Below, one piece after another: positions 31,990-40,693 of a stretch of DNA of 64,000 bases; within the stretch, counting starts at the first letter, position 1, and each line of letters begins with the position of its first letter. A program made the translations under genes and the position numbers. Below the pieces are notes generated by a model that was given only the letters and a program-made list of their open reading frames with translations, was not told the origin of the DNA and made no database searches. The stretch is from contig CAYFKJ010000007.1 of NCBI GenBank assembly GCA_964343605.1, positions 124,001 to 188,000 of the forward strand, written 5' to 3'. This stretch comes from CAYFKJ01 sp964343605 (GTDB lineage Bacteria; Pseudomonadota; Alphaproteobacteria; UBA2966).

Positions 31990-33003
31990 TTGAGACGACA
32001 CCGCGCCAGCGCCGGATTTCCCCGCACCCGCATGCGCCGCAACCGGCAGTATGACTGGTCGCGGCGTCTGGTTTCGGAAAACGCGCTTTCCGTCGACGAT
32101 CTGATCTGGCCGGTGTTCGTGATCGATGGCGACAACACCGCCCAGGACGTCGACAGCATGCCGGATGTCCAGCGGCTGACGGTGGACCTGCTGGTCGACG
32201 CCGTCGGCGGCGCCAGGGACCTGGGAGTGCCGGCGGTGGCGCTGTTCCCGTATACCGACCCGGCGTTGAAGAATTCCGAAGGCACCGAGGCGACCAATCC
32301 CGAAAATCTCGTGTGCCGGGCAGTGCGCGCCATCAAGGAGGCCCACGGCGACGACATCGGGGTGATGTGCGACGTGGCGCTCGACCCCTACACCGATCGC
32401 GGCCATGACGGGCTGCTGCGCGACGGTTATGTCGTCAACGACGAAACGCTCGCCGTCCTGGCCGAGCAGGCCAAGGTCCAGGCCGAGGCCGGCTGCGACG
32501 TTATCGCGCCTTCCGACATGATGGACGGCCGGGTGCGGGAGATCCGCAACGTGCTGGACAAGGCGGGTCTCGATAGGGTCCAGATCATGGCCTATTCGGC
32601 CAAGTACGCCTCCGCCTTCTATGGCCCCTTTCGCGATGCCGTGGGCTCGGCGCCCAACCTTGCGGGCGGCGACAAGAAGACCTACCAGATGGATCCGGCC
32701 AATTCTGACGAGGCCCTGCGCGAGGTCGCGCTCGATATCGCCGAGGGGGCCGACATGGTGATGGTGAAACCGGGCATGCCCTACCTCGACATCGTGCGCC
32801 GGGTGAAAGACGAATTCGGCATGCCGACCTACGCCTATCAGGTGAGCGGCGAATACGCCATGCTCACGGGCGCTGCCGAGCGCGGCTGGATGGACGGCGA
32901 GCGGGTGATGATGGAAAGCCTTCACGCCTTCAAGCGCGCCGGTTGCGACGGCATCCTAACCTATTACGCCGTGGCGGCTGCCAAACGTCTGAAGGACGGT
33001 TGA
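31990..33003 (+). CDS. hemB: Porphobilinogen synthase (delta-aminolevulinic acid dehydratase)
   Basis: A 337-residue enzyme joining two 5-aminolevulinate molecules to porphobilinogen in haem synthesis. Schiff-base lysines K205 (AYSAKYASAFYGPFRDA) and K260 (MVKPGMPYLDI) are present. The zinc-site cysteines of Zn-type enzymes are replaced (CDVALDPYTDRGHDG has aspartates), so this is the Mg-dependent type. The start is TTG with GGAG upstream; no ATG serves the conserved N-terminus. Its TGA overlaps the ATG of a PhyH-type oxygenase (TGATG), giving translational coupling. Several haem proteins in the window fit the need for haem but are not linked by position. Confidence 0.96.
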   Translation: MRRHRASAGFPRTRMRRNRQYDWSRRLVSENALSVDDLIWPVFVIDGDNTAQDVDSMPDVQRLTVDLLVDAVGGARDLGVPAVALFPYTDPALKNSEGTEATNPENLVCRAVRAIKEAHGDDIGVMCDVALDPYTDRGHDGLLRDGYVVNDETLAVLAEQAKVQAEAGCDVIAPSDMMDGRVREIRNVLDKAGLDRVQIMAYSAKYASAFYGPFRDAVGSAPNLAGGDKKTYQMDPANSDEALREVALDIAEGADMVMVKPGMPYLDIVRRVKDEFGMPTYAYQVSGEYAMLTGAAERGWMDGERVMMESLHAFKRAGCDGILTYYAVAAAKRLKDG

Positions 33004-33893
33004 TGATCTCGGATGCCGAGGTGGCGCGCTACCGTGAGCAGGGATTCCTGGTTGTGCCGGATGTTTTTTCGGCCCAAGAGATCGCTGAACTGCGGGCCGT
33101 TACCGAGGACTTCGTGGCGCGCTCGACCACGGTGGACGTCCACACGGATCTGTATGACCTCGAAGACAGCCACACGTCGTCCGATCCGCGTGTCAGGCGG
33201 CTGAAAGCGCCCCACCGTCACCATGACGCCTACGCCCGCGCCGTCCGCCATCCGCGCGTGATCGAGATTTTGGAGCGCCTTTGGGGCACGGGCGTGCGCT
33301 TCGATACCTCCAAGCTCAACCTCAAGGACGCGGGCTTCGGCGCCGCCGTGGAGTGGCACCAGGACTGGGCGTTTTATCCCCATACCAACGACGACCTGGC
33401 CGCCGTCGGCATCATGCTCGATGACATGACCCTGGAAAACGGCCCGCTGATGGTGGTGCCGGGCACGCACACGGGCCCGGTTTTCGACCATCATGCGGAC
33501 GGTTATTTTTGCGGCGCCATGGACCCGGCGAGGCGGGACGTCGACTATGATCTTGCCGTCCCCGTGACCGGCAAGGCGGGTTCGATATCGATCCACCACG
33601 TGCGCGCGGTGCATGGTTCCACCCTGAACCGCTCGGGCGCGCCCCGGCGGTTGCTCCTGCACCAATTCCGGGCCGCCGACGCCTGGCCGCTCCTGGGTGT
33701 GGCTTCCTACGACGAATTCAAGGCGAAGCTGCTGTCTGGCGAGGAAAGCCCGGTGCCGCGCGTCACGGACGTGCCGGTGCGCCTGCCGCTGCCGCCCGCC
33801 CCCCATCAGGGATCGATTTACGAGAACCAGAAGGGCATGAAGGGCCGCTACTTCGAACAACTGGAAGCGCCGGCCAAGCGCGCCGCAACCTGA
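33003..33893 (+). CDS. Phytanoyl-CoA dioxygenase (PhyH)-family protein
   Basis: A 296-residue Fe(II)/2-oxoglutarate oxygenase-type protein. The jelly-roll iron site is visible as HxD in VEWHQDWAFYPH and a distal His in SISIHHVRAVHGS, with the 2-oxoglutarate arginine likely in GAPRRLLLHQF. Its ATG overlaps the hemB stop, so it is made from the same mRNA. The substrate cannot be inferred. An operon link with hemB is unusual and may just be a shared promoter. Confidence 0.9.
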   Translation: MISDAEVARYREQGFLVVPDVFSAQEIAELRAVTEDFVARSTTVDVHTDLYDLEDSHTSSDPRVRRLKAPHRHHDAYARAVRHPRVIEILERLWGTGVRFDTSKLNLKDAGFGAAVEWHQDWAFYPHTNDDLAAVGIMLDDMTLENGPLMVVPGTHTGPVFDHHADGYFCGAMDPARRDVDYDLAVPVTGKAGSISIHHVRAVHGSTLNRSGAPRRLLLHQFRAADAWPLLGVASYDEFKAKLLSGEESPVPRVTDVPVRLPLPPAPHQGSIYENQKGMKGRYFEQLEAPAKRAAT

Positions 33894-34054
33894 CGTTTCC
33901 AATCCCGCCGTTGCCGAAGAAGTGAACGTGCGGGGGGACTGAATTGTTGACAGCCGCGGGCGGGTATCCAACCATTTCAGCAGCTTCACCCCTCCATCGC
34001 GTCTCGGGGGACGAACTGATGTGACGGCGGTGAGAGTCGAAGGGAAGGTGTGAC

Positions 34055-34858
34055 ATGTTGCGTTTCGTATGCGGCGTCACGGCCGCTTTGTTTGCCCTCG
34101 CGTTTCAACCTCATTCAGCCGCCGCCGCGCCGCAAATACTCGGTCTGATGGCCACCAATGTGCCCCAGCCGCTGTACTGTGAAGGCGGCGCCTGCCAGGC
34201 CGTCCTGACGAGCTATTGCCTGCAACCTGACAGGCTGAATCCGCACGCCGGCTATCCTTATCGGCCTGCGAGCCAACGCGGCATGGCAGTCGTTGCGACC
34301 TCGGCCGACGGCAGCGTCATTCGCCTGCCGGTGGGCGATGCCTTCAAGTTCGAAGCCAACGAGCCGGTTGCCTCCGTCGCCGTGACCGTCGATCGCGCTT
34401 TCCTGGCCGGGCGCAGCATCCAAAGCGTGGCCATCGAAATCACCGAAGGTGCGACGCTGCTGCCCGTCTCGAAGCCGGGAGACCCCAATCCTCTCAAGCC
34501 CGAGGAAATCGCCAAGGTCTCCGGTCCGGACCGCAAACTGGCCATGACGTTTTTCGAGGACGGTCCCATCTGGAGCCAGGCGCGTCTGCTGTCGGCGCTG
34601 ATGAGCCCGCTCCCCGATCAGCGGATTGCTTCGTCGAACTTCCGCAATGGCCTGTGGCGCAGCGCCATCTCGCCGGCACTGGAAGCCTCGGTCGGGCAAA
34701 AGGAGCTCGAACGGGCCCGCGAAGTCCTGGGCATCTGCAACCAGTCCGTCGAACGGGGGGTCACGTTCAACCTGCGCACCTGCCTCGGCGACAGCCACCG
34801 TTCACTGATCTGGAAACGCAACGAGAAGCTCTGGAAGGCGCTAAAACCCATGTTCTAA
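34055..34858 (+). CDS. Hypothetical exported protein
   Basis: A 267-residue protein with a Sec signal peptide (FVCGVTAALFALAFQPHSAAA, cleavage near AAA-APQ). The mature part has a Cys-rich start (LYCEGGACQAVLTSYCLQP), a middle that looks beta-rich (VASVAVTVDRAFLAGRSIQS), and a basic C-terminal helix (SLIWKRNEKLWKALKP). Five cysteines suggest disulfides in the periplasm. I do not recognise a family. The start has GGAAGG upstream. It is alone between the PhyH gene and the penicillin acylase gene. Confidence 0.75.
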   Translation: MLRFVCGVTAALFALAFQPHSAAAAPQILGLMATNVPQPLYCEGGACQAVLTSYCLQPDRLNPHAGYPYRPASQRGMAVVATSADGSVIRLPVGDAFKFEANEPVASVAVTVDRAFLAGRSIQSVAIEITEGATLLPVSKPGDPNPLKPEEIAKVSGPDRKLAMTFFEDGPIWSQARLLSALMSPLPDQRIASSNFRNGLWRSAISPALEASVGQKELERAREVLGICNQSVERGVTFNLRTCLGDSHRSLIWKRNEKLWKALKPMF

Positions 34859-34889
34859 ACTCATGTTTGTCGGTTTTTATCGAAATCTA

Positions 34890-34901
34890 GGGTGATCACC
34901 C
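34890..34901. promoter_or_regulatory. Perfect 12-bp palindrome before the penicillin acylase gene
   Basis: GGGTGATCACCC, about 100 bases upstream of the acylase start. It is a possible operator site; nothing else supports this. Confidence 0.3.
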
Positions 34902-35002
34902 GAGTTTGGTGGAATTTGCCGGTTTCAAGCGGCTGTCATATCTGATTTTATGGCGCGCGAATGCACCGTCGCCCGCGGTGCGACATCTGGGATTTTCACC
35001 TA

Positions 35003-37414
35003 ATGCGTTGGCTTGTTCGTATCTTTGTCGGTTTGATCGTCATCATCGCCGTCGCCGTCGGCGGCGGCTATGTTTGGCTGCGCGGCTCGTTGCCGCAGAC
35101 GGACGGTACGGTATCCGTCAAGGGTCCCGGCAGTTCGCTTGAGATCACCCGCGACAGACACGGCATTCCGCATATCTATGCCAAATCCGATAACGACGCC
35201 TGGTTCGGCTTGGGCTACGCCCATGCCCAGGACCGGCTTTGGCAAATGGAGATGAACCGGCGCATCGGGGCCGGTCGGCTCTCTGAAATTCTCGGCAGCC
35301 AGACCGTGCAAACAGATAGATTCCTGCGCACGCTGTCGGTCTATCACCATGCCGAAAACACGGTTGCCAATCTCTCCGACGAAGCGCGGGCGGCCATGGA
35401 ATCGTACGCCGCCGGAGTGAACGCCTATATTGCCGGGCGCGGCGGTATCGGGGCGCCGCTGCCACCGGAGTTCCTCATCCTCGGCGTCGAGCCTGAACCG
35501 TGGAAACCGGCCGATTCTTTGGTCTGGGCCAAAATGATGGCCTGGGATCTCGGCGCCAATTGGCGCAAGGAGGTTTTGCGCTTCCGACTGGTGAAGGCGG
35601 GGCTGAGCCAACAGCATGTCGCGGAACTGTTTCCGCCCTATCCGGGGGACGCGCCGGTGGCTTTGCCCGACATCGCCGCCCTTTATCAAGACATCGAGAT
35701 AGAGGGCACCGAGTTCGCCGGCTTGCCTGAAGCCTTGCTGCCGGACCCGGCCAACGGTTCCAACAACTGGGTCATTTCCGGTGCCCGCACGGCCAGTGGC
35801 AAGCCCCTGCTCGCCAACGATCCGCATCTCGGCTTGGCGGCGCCGCCGGTCTGGTATTTCGCCCACGTCGACGCGCCCGGTCTCAAAGCCATGGGCGCCA
35901 CGTTGCCCGGCATTCCCGGCATCGTGCTGGGCCGCAATGAACGCATCGCCTGGGGTTTCACGAACACCGGCCCCGACGTCCAGGACATGTTTATCGAACG
36001 CCTGGTGGCCGGCGATCCCAAGTCCTATGTCACCCCGACGGGAACCGCGAAATTCCAGCTTCGTAAGGAAGTCATCAAGGTCAAAGACGCCGACGACATC
36101 TCCCTCGAGGTGCGCACCAGCCGCCATGGACCCATCATCTCCGACGCTTCCCGTTCGGCCGCGGAGGTTGCCGGCGACGGCCACGTGCTCGCGTTCGCCT
36201 GGACGGCGTTGCGCGACGACAGCGGCACCGCCGAGGCCTTGATCGGCAGCAACAAGGCGGCCAACTGGGACGAATTCGTTGCCGCCATCAGGCACTACGA
36301 TGTACCCCAGCAGAACATGGTTTTCGCCGACATCGACGGCAACATCGGCATGTACGCGCCCGGTCGCGTGCCGGTGCGGAAACCGGAAAACAAGGTACAG
36401 GGGTTCTTCCCGGTGCCGGGTTGGGAAGCCGCCTACGATTGGGACGGGTTCATCCCGTTCGAGGAACTCCCCCACACCTACAATCCGGCGCGCGGCTACG
36501 TGGCGACCGCCAACCACAAGATCGTGCCGCCGGACTATGCCCACCACATTACCTTCGAATGGGCGGCCCCTTACCGCGCCCGCCGCATCGAAGATCTGTT
36601 GACCGGCCGCGAAAAGCATACCGTGGACAGTGTCCGCATGCTGCAGGGTGATGTGAGGTCAGTTATGGCCACCGATTTCATGCCGCGTTTGCTGGAGGTG
36701 AAACCGACCGCGGAGAGGTCCGTCAAGGCCTATGCCCTGCTGGCCAACTGGGATGGCGAGATGGACCGGAACAAGCCGGAACCCCTGATCTTCAACGCTT
36801 GGTTCAAACACCTTGGCAAGACCGTCTATGCCGACGAATTGGGCGATATGTTCAAACACTATTGGGACGTGCGGCCGGTCTTCATGAGCAACGTGCTGAT
36901 GGGCGGTCAAGCGCATTGGTGCGACAACGTCAAAACGGCGCCCAAGGAAAGCTGTAACGATGTCATCCTGAAGGCCCTCGACGCCGCGGTTGAGGAGTTG
37001 GCCGAGGAAATGGACAACGATGATCCGGCAGCCTGGCGTTGGGGCGAACGGCACGTGGCATACTCCGACCACAATCCCTTCACGCACGTGGGGCCATTGG
37101 CCAGGTTCTTCGATATCTCCATTCCTTCCAGCGGCGACGGATACACCGTCAACGTCGGCAAGCACAGGATCTCCGATCCCGAGCATCCCTATCGCCAGTA
37201 CCACGGTCCTAGCCTGCGCGCCATTTACGATTTCGCCGACCTTGACCGTTCACGCTGGATCCACACCACGGGACAATCCGGAAACCCCTTTTCGCCGTTC
37301 CACGGAAACTTTGCCCAGACCTGGCGCGATGTCGGCGATATCCCCATGACGATGAAGCGCGACGCCATCATGGCCGGCGCCATCGGAACCCTGAAATTGA
37401 ACCCGGTTCCATGA
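35003..37414 (+). CDS. Penicillin acylase family protein (N-terminal nucleophile hydrolase)
   Basis: An 803-residue precursor with an N-terminal membrane or signal segment (VRIFVGLIVIIAVAVGGGYV). Family proteins are cut into alpha and beta chains and use the new N-terminal Ser of the beta chain; here that is S253 in NGSNNWVISG. Other conserved parts include ANDPHLGLAAPP and IPGIVLGRNERIAWGFTN. Family members hydrolyse beta-lactam side-chain amides or acyl-homoserine lactones; the substrate here is undetermined. The start is ATG 35003, with a weak ribosome binding site. The TGA overlaps the threonine dehydratase ATG by four bases. Confidence 0.9.
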   Translation: MRWLVRIFVGLIVIIAVAVGGGYVWLRGSLPQTDGTVSVKGPGSSLEITRDRHGIPHIYAKSDNDAWFGLGYAHAQDRLWQMEMNRRIGAGRLSEILGSQTVQTDRFLRTLSVYHHAENTVANLSDEARAAMESYAAGVNAYIAGRGGIGAPLPPEFLILGVEPEPWKPADSLVWAKMMAWDLGANWRKEVLRFRLVKAGLSQQHVAELFPPYPGDAPVALPDIAALYQDIEIEGTEFAGLPEALLPDPANGSNNWVISGARTASGKPLLANDPHLGLAAPPVWYFAHVDAPGLKAMGATLPGIPGIVLGRNERIAWGFTNTGPDVQDMFIERLVAGDPKSYVTPTGTAKFQLRKEVIKVKDADDISLEVRTSRHGPIISDASRSAAEVAGDGHVLAFAWTALRDDSGTAEALIGSNKAANWDEFVAAIRHYDVPQQNMVFADIDGNIGMYAPGRVPVRKPENKVQGFFPVPGWEAAYDWDGFIPFEELPHTYNPARGYVATANHKIVPPDYAHHITFEWAAPYRARRIEDLLTGREKHTVDSVRMLQGDVRSVMATDFMPRLLEVKPTAERSVKAYALLANWDGEMDRNKPEPLIFNAWFKHLGKTVYADELGDMFKHYWDVRPVFMSNVLMGGQAHWCDNVKTAPKESCNDVILKALDAAVEELAEEMDNDDPAAWRWGERHVAYSDHNPFTHVGPLARFFDISIPSSGDGYTVNVGKHRISDPEHPYRQYHGPSLRAIYDFADLDRSRWIHTTGQSGNPFSPFHGNFAQTWRDVGDIPMTMKRDAIMAGAIGTLKLNPVP

Positions 37415-38652
37415 CGGTCGCACTTTCGGATATCCAGGATGCGGCGAAGATCGTCGAGGGGATAACCGTGCGCACGCCGACCCTCGAATCGCGAATCCTG
37501 TCTGAAATCAGCGGCGCCGACGTGGTTCTCAAATTCGAAAACCTGCAATTCACCGGATCCTTCAAGGACCGGGGGGCCCTGGTCAAGCTGAGCCGACTCG
37601 ATCCGAATGAAACGAAAACGGGCGTCATCGCCATGTCGGCGGGGAACCACGCCCAGGGCGTCGCCTACCACGCTCAGAAGCTGGGCATCCCGGCAACCAT
37701 CGTCATGCCGCGATTCACGCCGTTCACCAAGGTTCGCCATACCCGGGGTTATGACGCCCGTGTCGTCCTCGAGGGGGATACGCTTGAGGAGTCGAAAGCC
37801 AAAGCCGACGAATTGGCGGCCGAGGGCAATCTCACCTTTATCCACCCCTATGATGACGACGACATTATCGCCGGCCAGGGAACCGTGGCGCTGGAGATGC
37901 TTGCCGACGCCCCCGACCTCGATGTCCTCATCGTACCTATCGGCGGAGGCGGCCTGATTTCCGGCTGCGCCATCGCCGCCAAGTCGATCAATCCCGACAT
38001 TCAAATCATCGGCGTGGAAGCGGCCTTATTTCCTTCCATGCGGCGCGCCCTGGACGGCGAGGCCCAGTTGGCCGGCGGCCAGACCATCGCCGACGGTATC
38101 GCCGTCAAGGCGGTCGGCGAAAAAACGCTGGCGGTCACGCGCGATCTGGTCGACGACGTCCTGGCTGTCAGCGAGGCGGAAATCGAACAGGCGATCGTGC
38201 TGTATCTGGAAGTCGAAAAAACGGTTGTCGAGGGGGCGGGAGCGACGCCCCTGGCGGCGCTGTTGGCCCATCCCGCCCGTTTTCAGGGCAAGCAGGTCGG
38301 ATTGGTGATATCGGGCGGCAACATCGATTCGCGCCTGCTGGCTTCGGTTATTTCCCGGGGTCTGGTGCGCCAGGGCCGCATTGTCAGCTTGCGCGTCGAA
38401 ATCCAGGATCAGCCGGGTATGCTCGCGGAAATCGCCCGGCTGGTCGGCGAGGCCGGCGGCAACATCATCGAAGTCCACCATCACCGGCTGTTCGCCGACG
38501 TTCCGGTCAAGGGCGCCGATCTCGATTTGATGATCGAGAGCCGCGACCCCGAACACGCCCAGGAAATCATCGCCGGCTTAAAGGGTGCGGGGTTTGCGGT
38601 CGAGCAACTCAGCATCACCGCGCACGGCGGAAACGGACAAACCCATTATTAA
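37411..38652 (+). CDS. Threonine ammonia-lyase with C-terminal ACT domain
   Basis: A 413-residue PLP enzyme making 2-oxobutanoate and ammonia from threonine. The PLP lysine is K52 in FTGSFKDRGA; the phosphate-binding glycine loop is VPIGGGGLISG. Residues about 335-405 form a single ACT domain (LRVEIQDQPGMLAEIARLVG), the layout of the shorter (TdcB/biosynthetic short IlvA) enzymes rather than E. coli IlvA with two ACT-like domains. It is coupled to the penicillin acylase gene. Whether the role is isoleucine synthesis or threonine degradation is not settled, so no symbol is given. Confidence 0.93.
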   Translation: MTVALSDIQDAAKIVEGITVRTPTLESRILSEISGADVVLKFENLQFTGSFKDRGALVKLSRLDPNETKTGVIAMSAGNHAQGVAYHAQKLGIPATIVMPRFTPFTKVRHTRGYDARVVLEGDTLEESKAKADELAAEGNLTFIHPYDDDDIIAGQGTVALEMLADAPDLDVLIVPIGGGGLISGCAIAAKSINPDIQIIGVEAALFPSMRRALDGEAQLAGGQTIADGIAVKAVGEKTLAVTRDLVDDVLAVSEAEIEQAIVLYLEVEKTVVEGAGATPLAALLAHPARFQGKQVGLVISGGNIDSRLLASVISRGLVRQGRIVSLRVEIQDQPGMLAEIARLVGEAGGNIIEVHHHRLFADVPVKGADLDLMIESRDPEHAQEIIAGLKGAGFAVEQLSITAHGGNGQTHY

Positions 38653-38741
38653 GCATTTGGCCTGAGAATATGCGTCGATTAACCCTTGAAATTGCAGGTA
38701 AAAAATTGATCTTATGACTTTGGTCACAATTGCAAGCGTCA

Positions 38742-38770
38742 TTGAACCTTTGGCGAAATGACGCTAAATT
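38742..38770 (+). promoter_or_regulatory. Candidate promoter of motAB
   Basis: TTGAAC (38742-38747) and TAAATT (38765-38770) are 17 bases apart and 60 bases before the motA start. Both hexamers match consensus at four of six positions. Confidence 0.35.
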
Positions 38771-38830
38771 CATCTCCTGAGGGGGGCGGAAATTGTTTTA
38801 CTTCAATAAGTTAGGCCGAGCTTTTAGCCC

Positions 38831-39700
38831 ATGATGTTCTTTGTCGGCCTTGTGGTTGTTTTCGGCTCCGTGCTTGGCGGTTATCTGCCCCACGGCGACA
38901 TCCGGGTATTGTTCCAACCCCTTGAGTTGTTGATCATTTTCGGCGCGGCTACGGGCGCGTTCCTGGTTGCCAATCCGGGTCATATTCTGAAGGGGACGAT
39001 GAAGCATTTCAGCCGCGTGATGAAGCGGACGCCCCACAGCAAGGAAACCTATCTCGAACTTCTGACCCTGCTCTACGTCATTTTCCGGCTCGCCAAGGCC
39101 AAAGGCATGCTCGCCCTGGAATCTCATCTGGAGGAACCCGAAGAGAGCCCGATCTTTCAACCGTTCCCGCTGTTTCTCTCCAACCACCACGCCGTCGACT
39201 TTCTCTGCGACTACCTGCGCCTGATGACCATGGGTACGGACAACCCGCATGAGATGGAAGCGTTGCTGGATGAGGACATCGAAACACATCACAACGAAGC
39301 GCATGCGATCGCCCACGCCGTCAATAACATGGGGGACGGCTTGCCGGCCTTCGGCATCGTCGCGGCGGTGTTGGGCGTTATCGTCACGATGGCAAGTATC
39401 AGTGAACCGCCCGAAGTGCTGGGCGGCCTGATCGGCGCGGCGCTGGTGGGAACGTTCCTCGGTATTCTTTTGGCTTACGGCTTGGTCTCCCCCATCGGCA
39501 CTAGCCTAAGCAACTATGCCGATGCCGACAGCAAGTACTTCAACTGCATGAAAGCTGGTATCCTGGCCCATCTGAACGGTTATCCTCCGGCGGTGAGTAT
39601 CGAGTTCGCGCGCAAGACGCTGTTCTCGCACGAGCGTCCATCGTTTGCCGAACTGGAAGAAGCCGTCCAGGAAGCGCCTAATCCCGGCGCCGGGGGTTAG
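38831..39700 (+). CDS. motA: Flagellar motor stator protein MotA
   Basis: A 289-residue inner-membrane protein of the MotA/TolQ/ExbB family. The N-terminus (FFVGLVVVFGSVLGGYLPHG) and the large cytoplasmic loop (RMKRTP..., residues about 60-160) followed by helices at GLPAFGIVAAVLGVIVTM and GGLIGAALVGTFLGILLAYG match MotA. With MotB it forms the ion channel that drives the flagellum. The ribosome binding site is weak. motB follows 32 bases downstream. No other flagellar genes are in this window. Confidence 0.95.
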   Translation: MMFFVGLVVVFGSVLGGYLPHGDIRVLFQPLELLIIFGAATGAFLVANPGHILKGTMKHFSRVMKRTPHSKETYLELLTLLYVIFRLAKAKGMLALESHLEEPEESPIFQPFPLFLSNHHAVDFLCDYLRLMTMGTDNPHEMEALLDEDIETHHNEAHAIAHAVNNMGDGLPAFGIVAAVLGVIVTMASISEPPEVLGGLIGAALVGTFLGILLAYGLVSPIGTSLSNYADADSKYFNCMKAGILAHLNGYPPAVSIEFARKTLFSHERPSFAELEEAVQEAPNPGAGG

Positions 39701-39732
39701 GGCCGGCACGGCCAGATAAGGATCGATTCGCA

Positions 39733-40632
39733 ATGGCTGGCGAGATCATTATCAAACGGGTCAAGAAGGTGGCGGGCGGCGCCCATGGCGGCGCCTGGAA
39801 GGTGGCGTACGCCGACTTCGTGACCGCCATGATGGCGTTCTTCCTGCTGCTGTGGCTGTTGAACGTGACGACCGACGAACAAAAAAGCGGTATCGCCGAT
39901 TATTTCGCCCCGACCACTGTGAGTTTCTCGCGCTCCGGTTCCGGCGGCGTCATGGGTGGCCTCAGCATCTCGGCCGAGGGCGCGAAATCGTCGGATTCAG
40001 GTGCGCCCCAAGTCGTCGTCCAACTCAACAACGAACTCAGCAATCCTTCCGATCTGTCCAAAGCCAGCAGCGACACCCTGGAGGACGCAACCGACAAGCA
40101 ACTTCAGGAAGAGGTTGCCGCGCGTGAGCAATCCGCCTTCGAAGACGCCCAGCAAATCCTTGAGGCGGCACTGCAGGAAAACCCCGAGCTTGAGGAGCTA
40201 ACCGAGCAGGTCAAGATCGACATGACCAAGGAGGGCATGCGCATCCAGATCGTCGACCAGGACGGCGGTTCCATGTTCAAGGGTGGGACCGCACAAATGA
40301 ACGAGCGGACCAAGCAGATCATGCGGGAAATTGCCGTGGTGATCGGCAAGCTGCCGAACGATCTGTCGATTTCGGGCCATACCGACGCATCGCCCTTCGA
40401 GACCAAGGACGGCTACTCCAACTGGGAGCTCTCCTCCGACCGGGCCAACGCCAGTCGCCGGGTTCTGCAGGACGCCGGCATTCCGCCGGAAAGGATCGCC
40501 CGCGTGGTCGGGCGGGCCGATCAGGATCCCTTGACGCCGGAGGATCCCTTCCTGTCCGAAAACAGACGCATCTCGATCATACTTCTACGCCAGGCGCCGG
40601 TACTGCCGCCGTCCATGCAAAAAGAGGAATAG
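39733..40632 (+). CDS. motB: Flagellar motor stator protein MotB
   Basis: A 299-residue stator protein with a short cytoplasmic N-terminus (IIIKRVKKV), one membrane helix carrying the essential ion-binding D28 (VAYADFVTAMMAFFLLLWLL), a plug/linker rich in Ser/Gly, and a C-terminal OmpA-like peptidoglycan-binding domain (LSISGHTDASPFETKDGYSN, RANASRRVLQDAGIPPERI). The D28 helix and the OmpA domain at about 165-290 are as in the family. Cotranscribed with motA; ends at a bidirectional terminator. Confidence 0.95.
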   Translation: MAGEIIIKRVKKVAGGAHGGAWKVAYADFVTAMMAFFLLLWLLNVTTDEQKSGIADYFAPTTVSFSRSGSGGVMGGLSISAEGAKSSDSGAPQVVVQLNNELSNPSDLSKASSDTLEDATDKQLQEEVAAREQSAFEDAQQILEAALQENPELEELTEQVKIDMTKEGMRIQIVDQDGGSMFKGGTAQMNERTKQIMREIAVVIGKLPNDLSISGHTDASPFETKDGYSNWELSSDRANASRRVLQDAGIPPERIARVVGRADQDPLTPEDPFLSENRRISIILLRQAPVLPPSMQKEE

Positions 40633-40646
40633 CGCTATCCAGAAAA

Positions 40647-40675
40647 AAGAGCCGGCGAAACAATCGCCGGCTCTT
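40647..40675. terminator. Bidirectional terminator between motB and a chemoreceptor gene
   Basis: AAGAGCCGGCGA and TCGCCGGCTCTT form a perfect 12-bp stem with a 5-base loop. A-rich sequence lies on the left and a T/C-rich run on the right. It sits between convergent genes, 15 bases after motB. Confidence 0.85.
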
Positions 40676-40693
40676 CCTCTATTCGGGCGGTAG

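Noticed and set aside
33947..33952. TTGACA as -35 of the hypothetical exported protein gene
   Set aside because: No -10-like hexamer lies at 16-18 bases.
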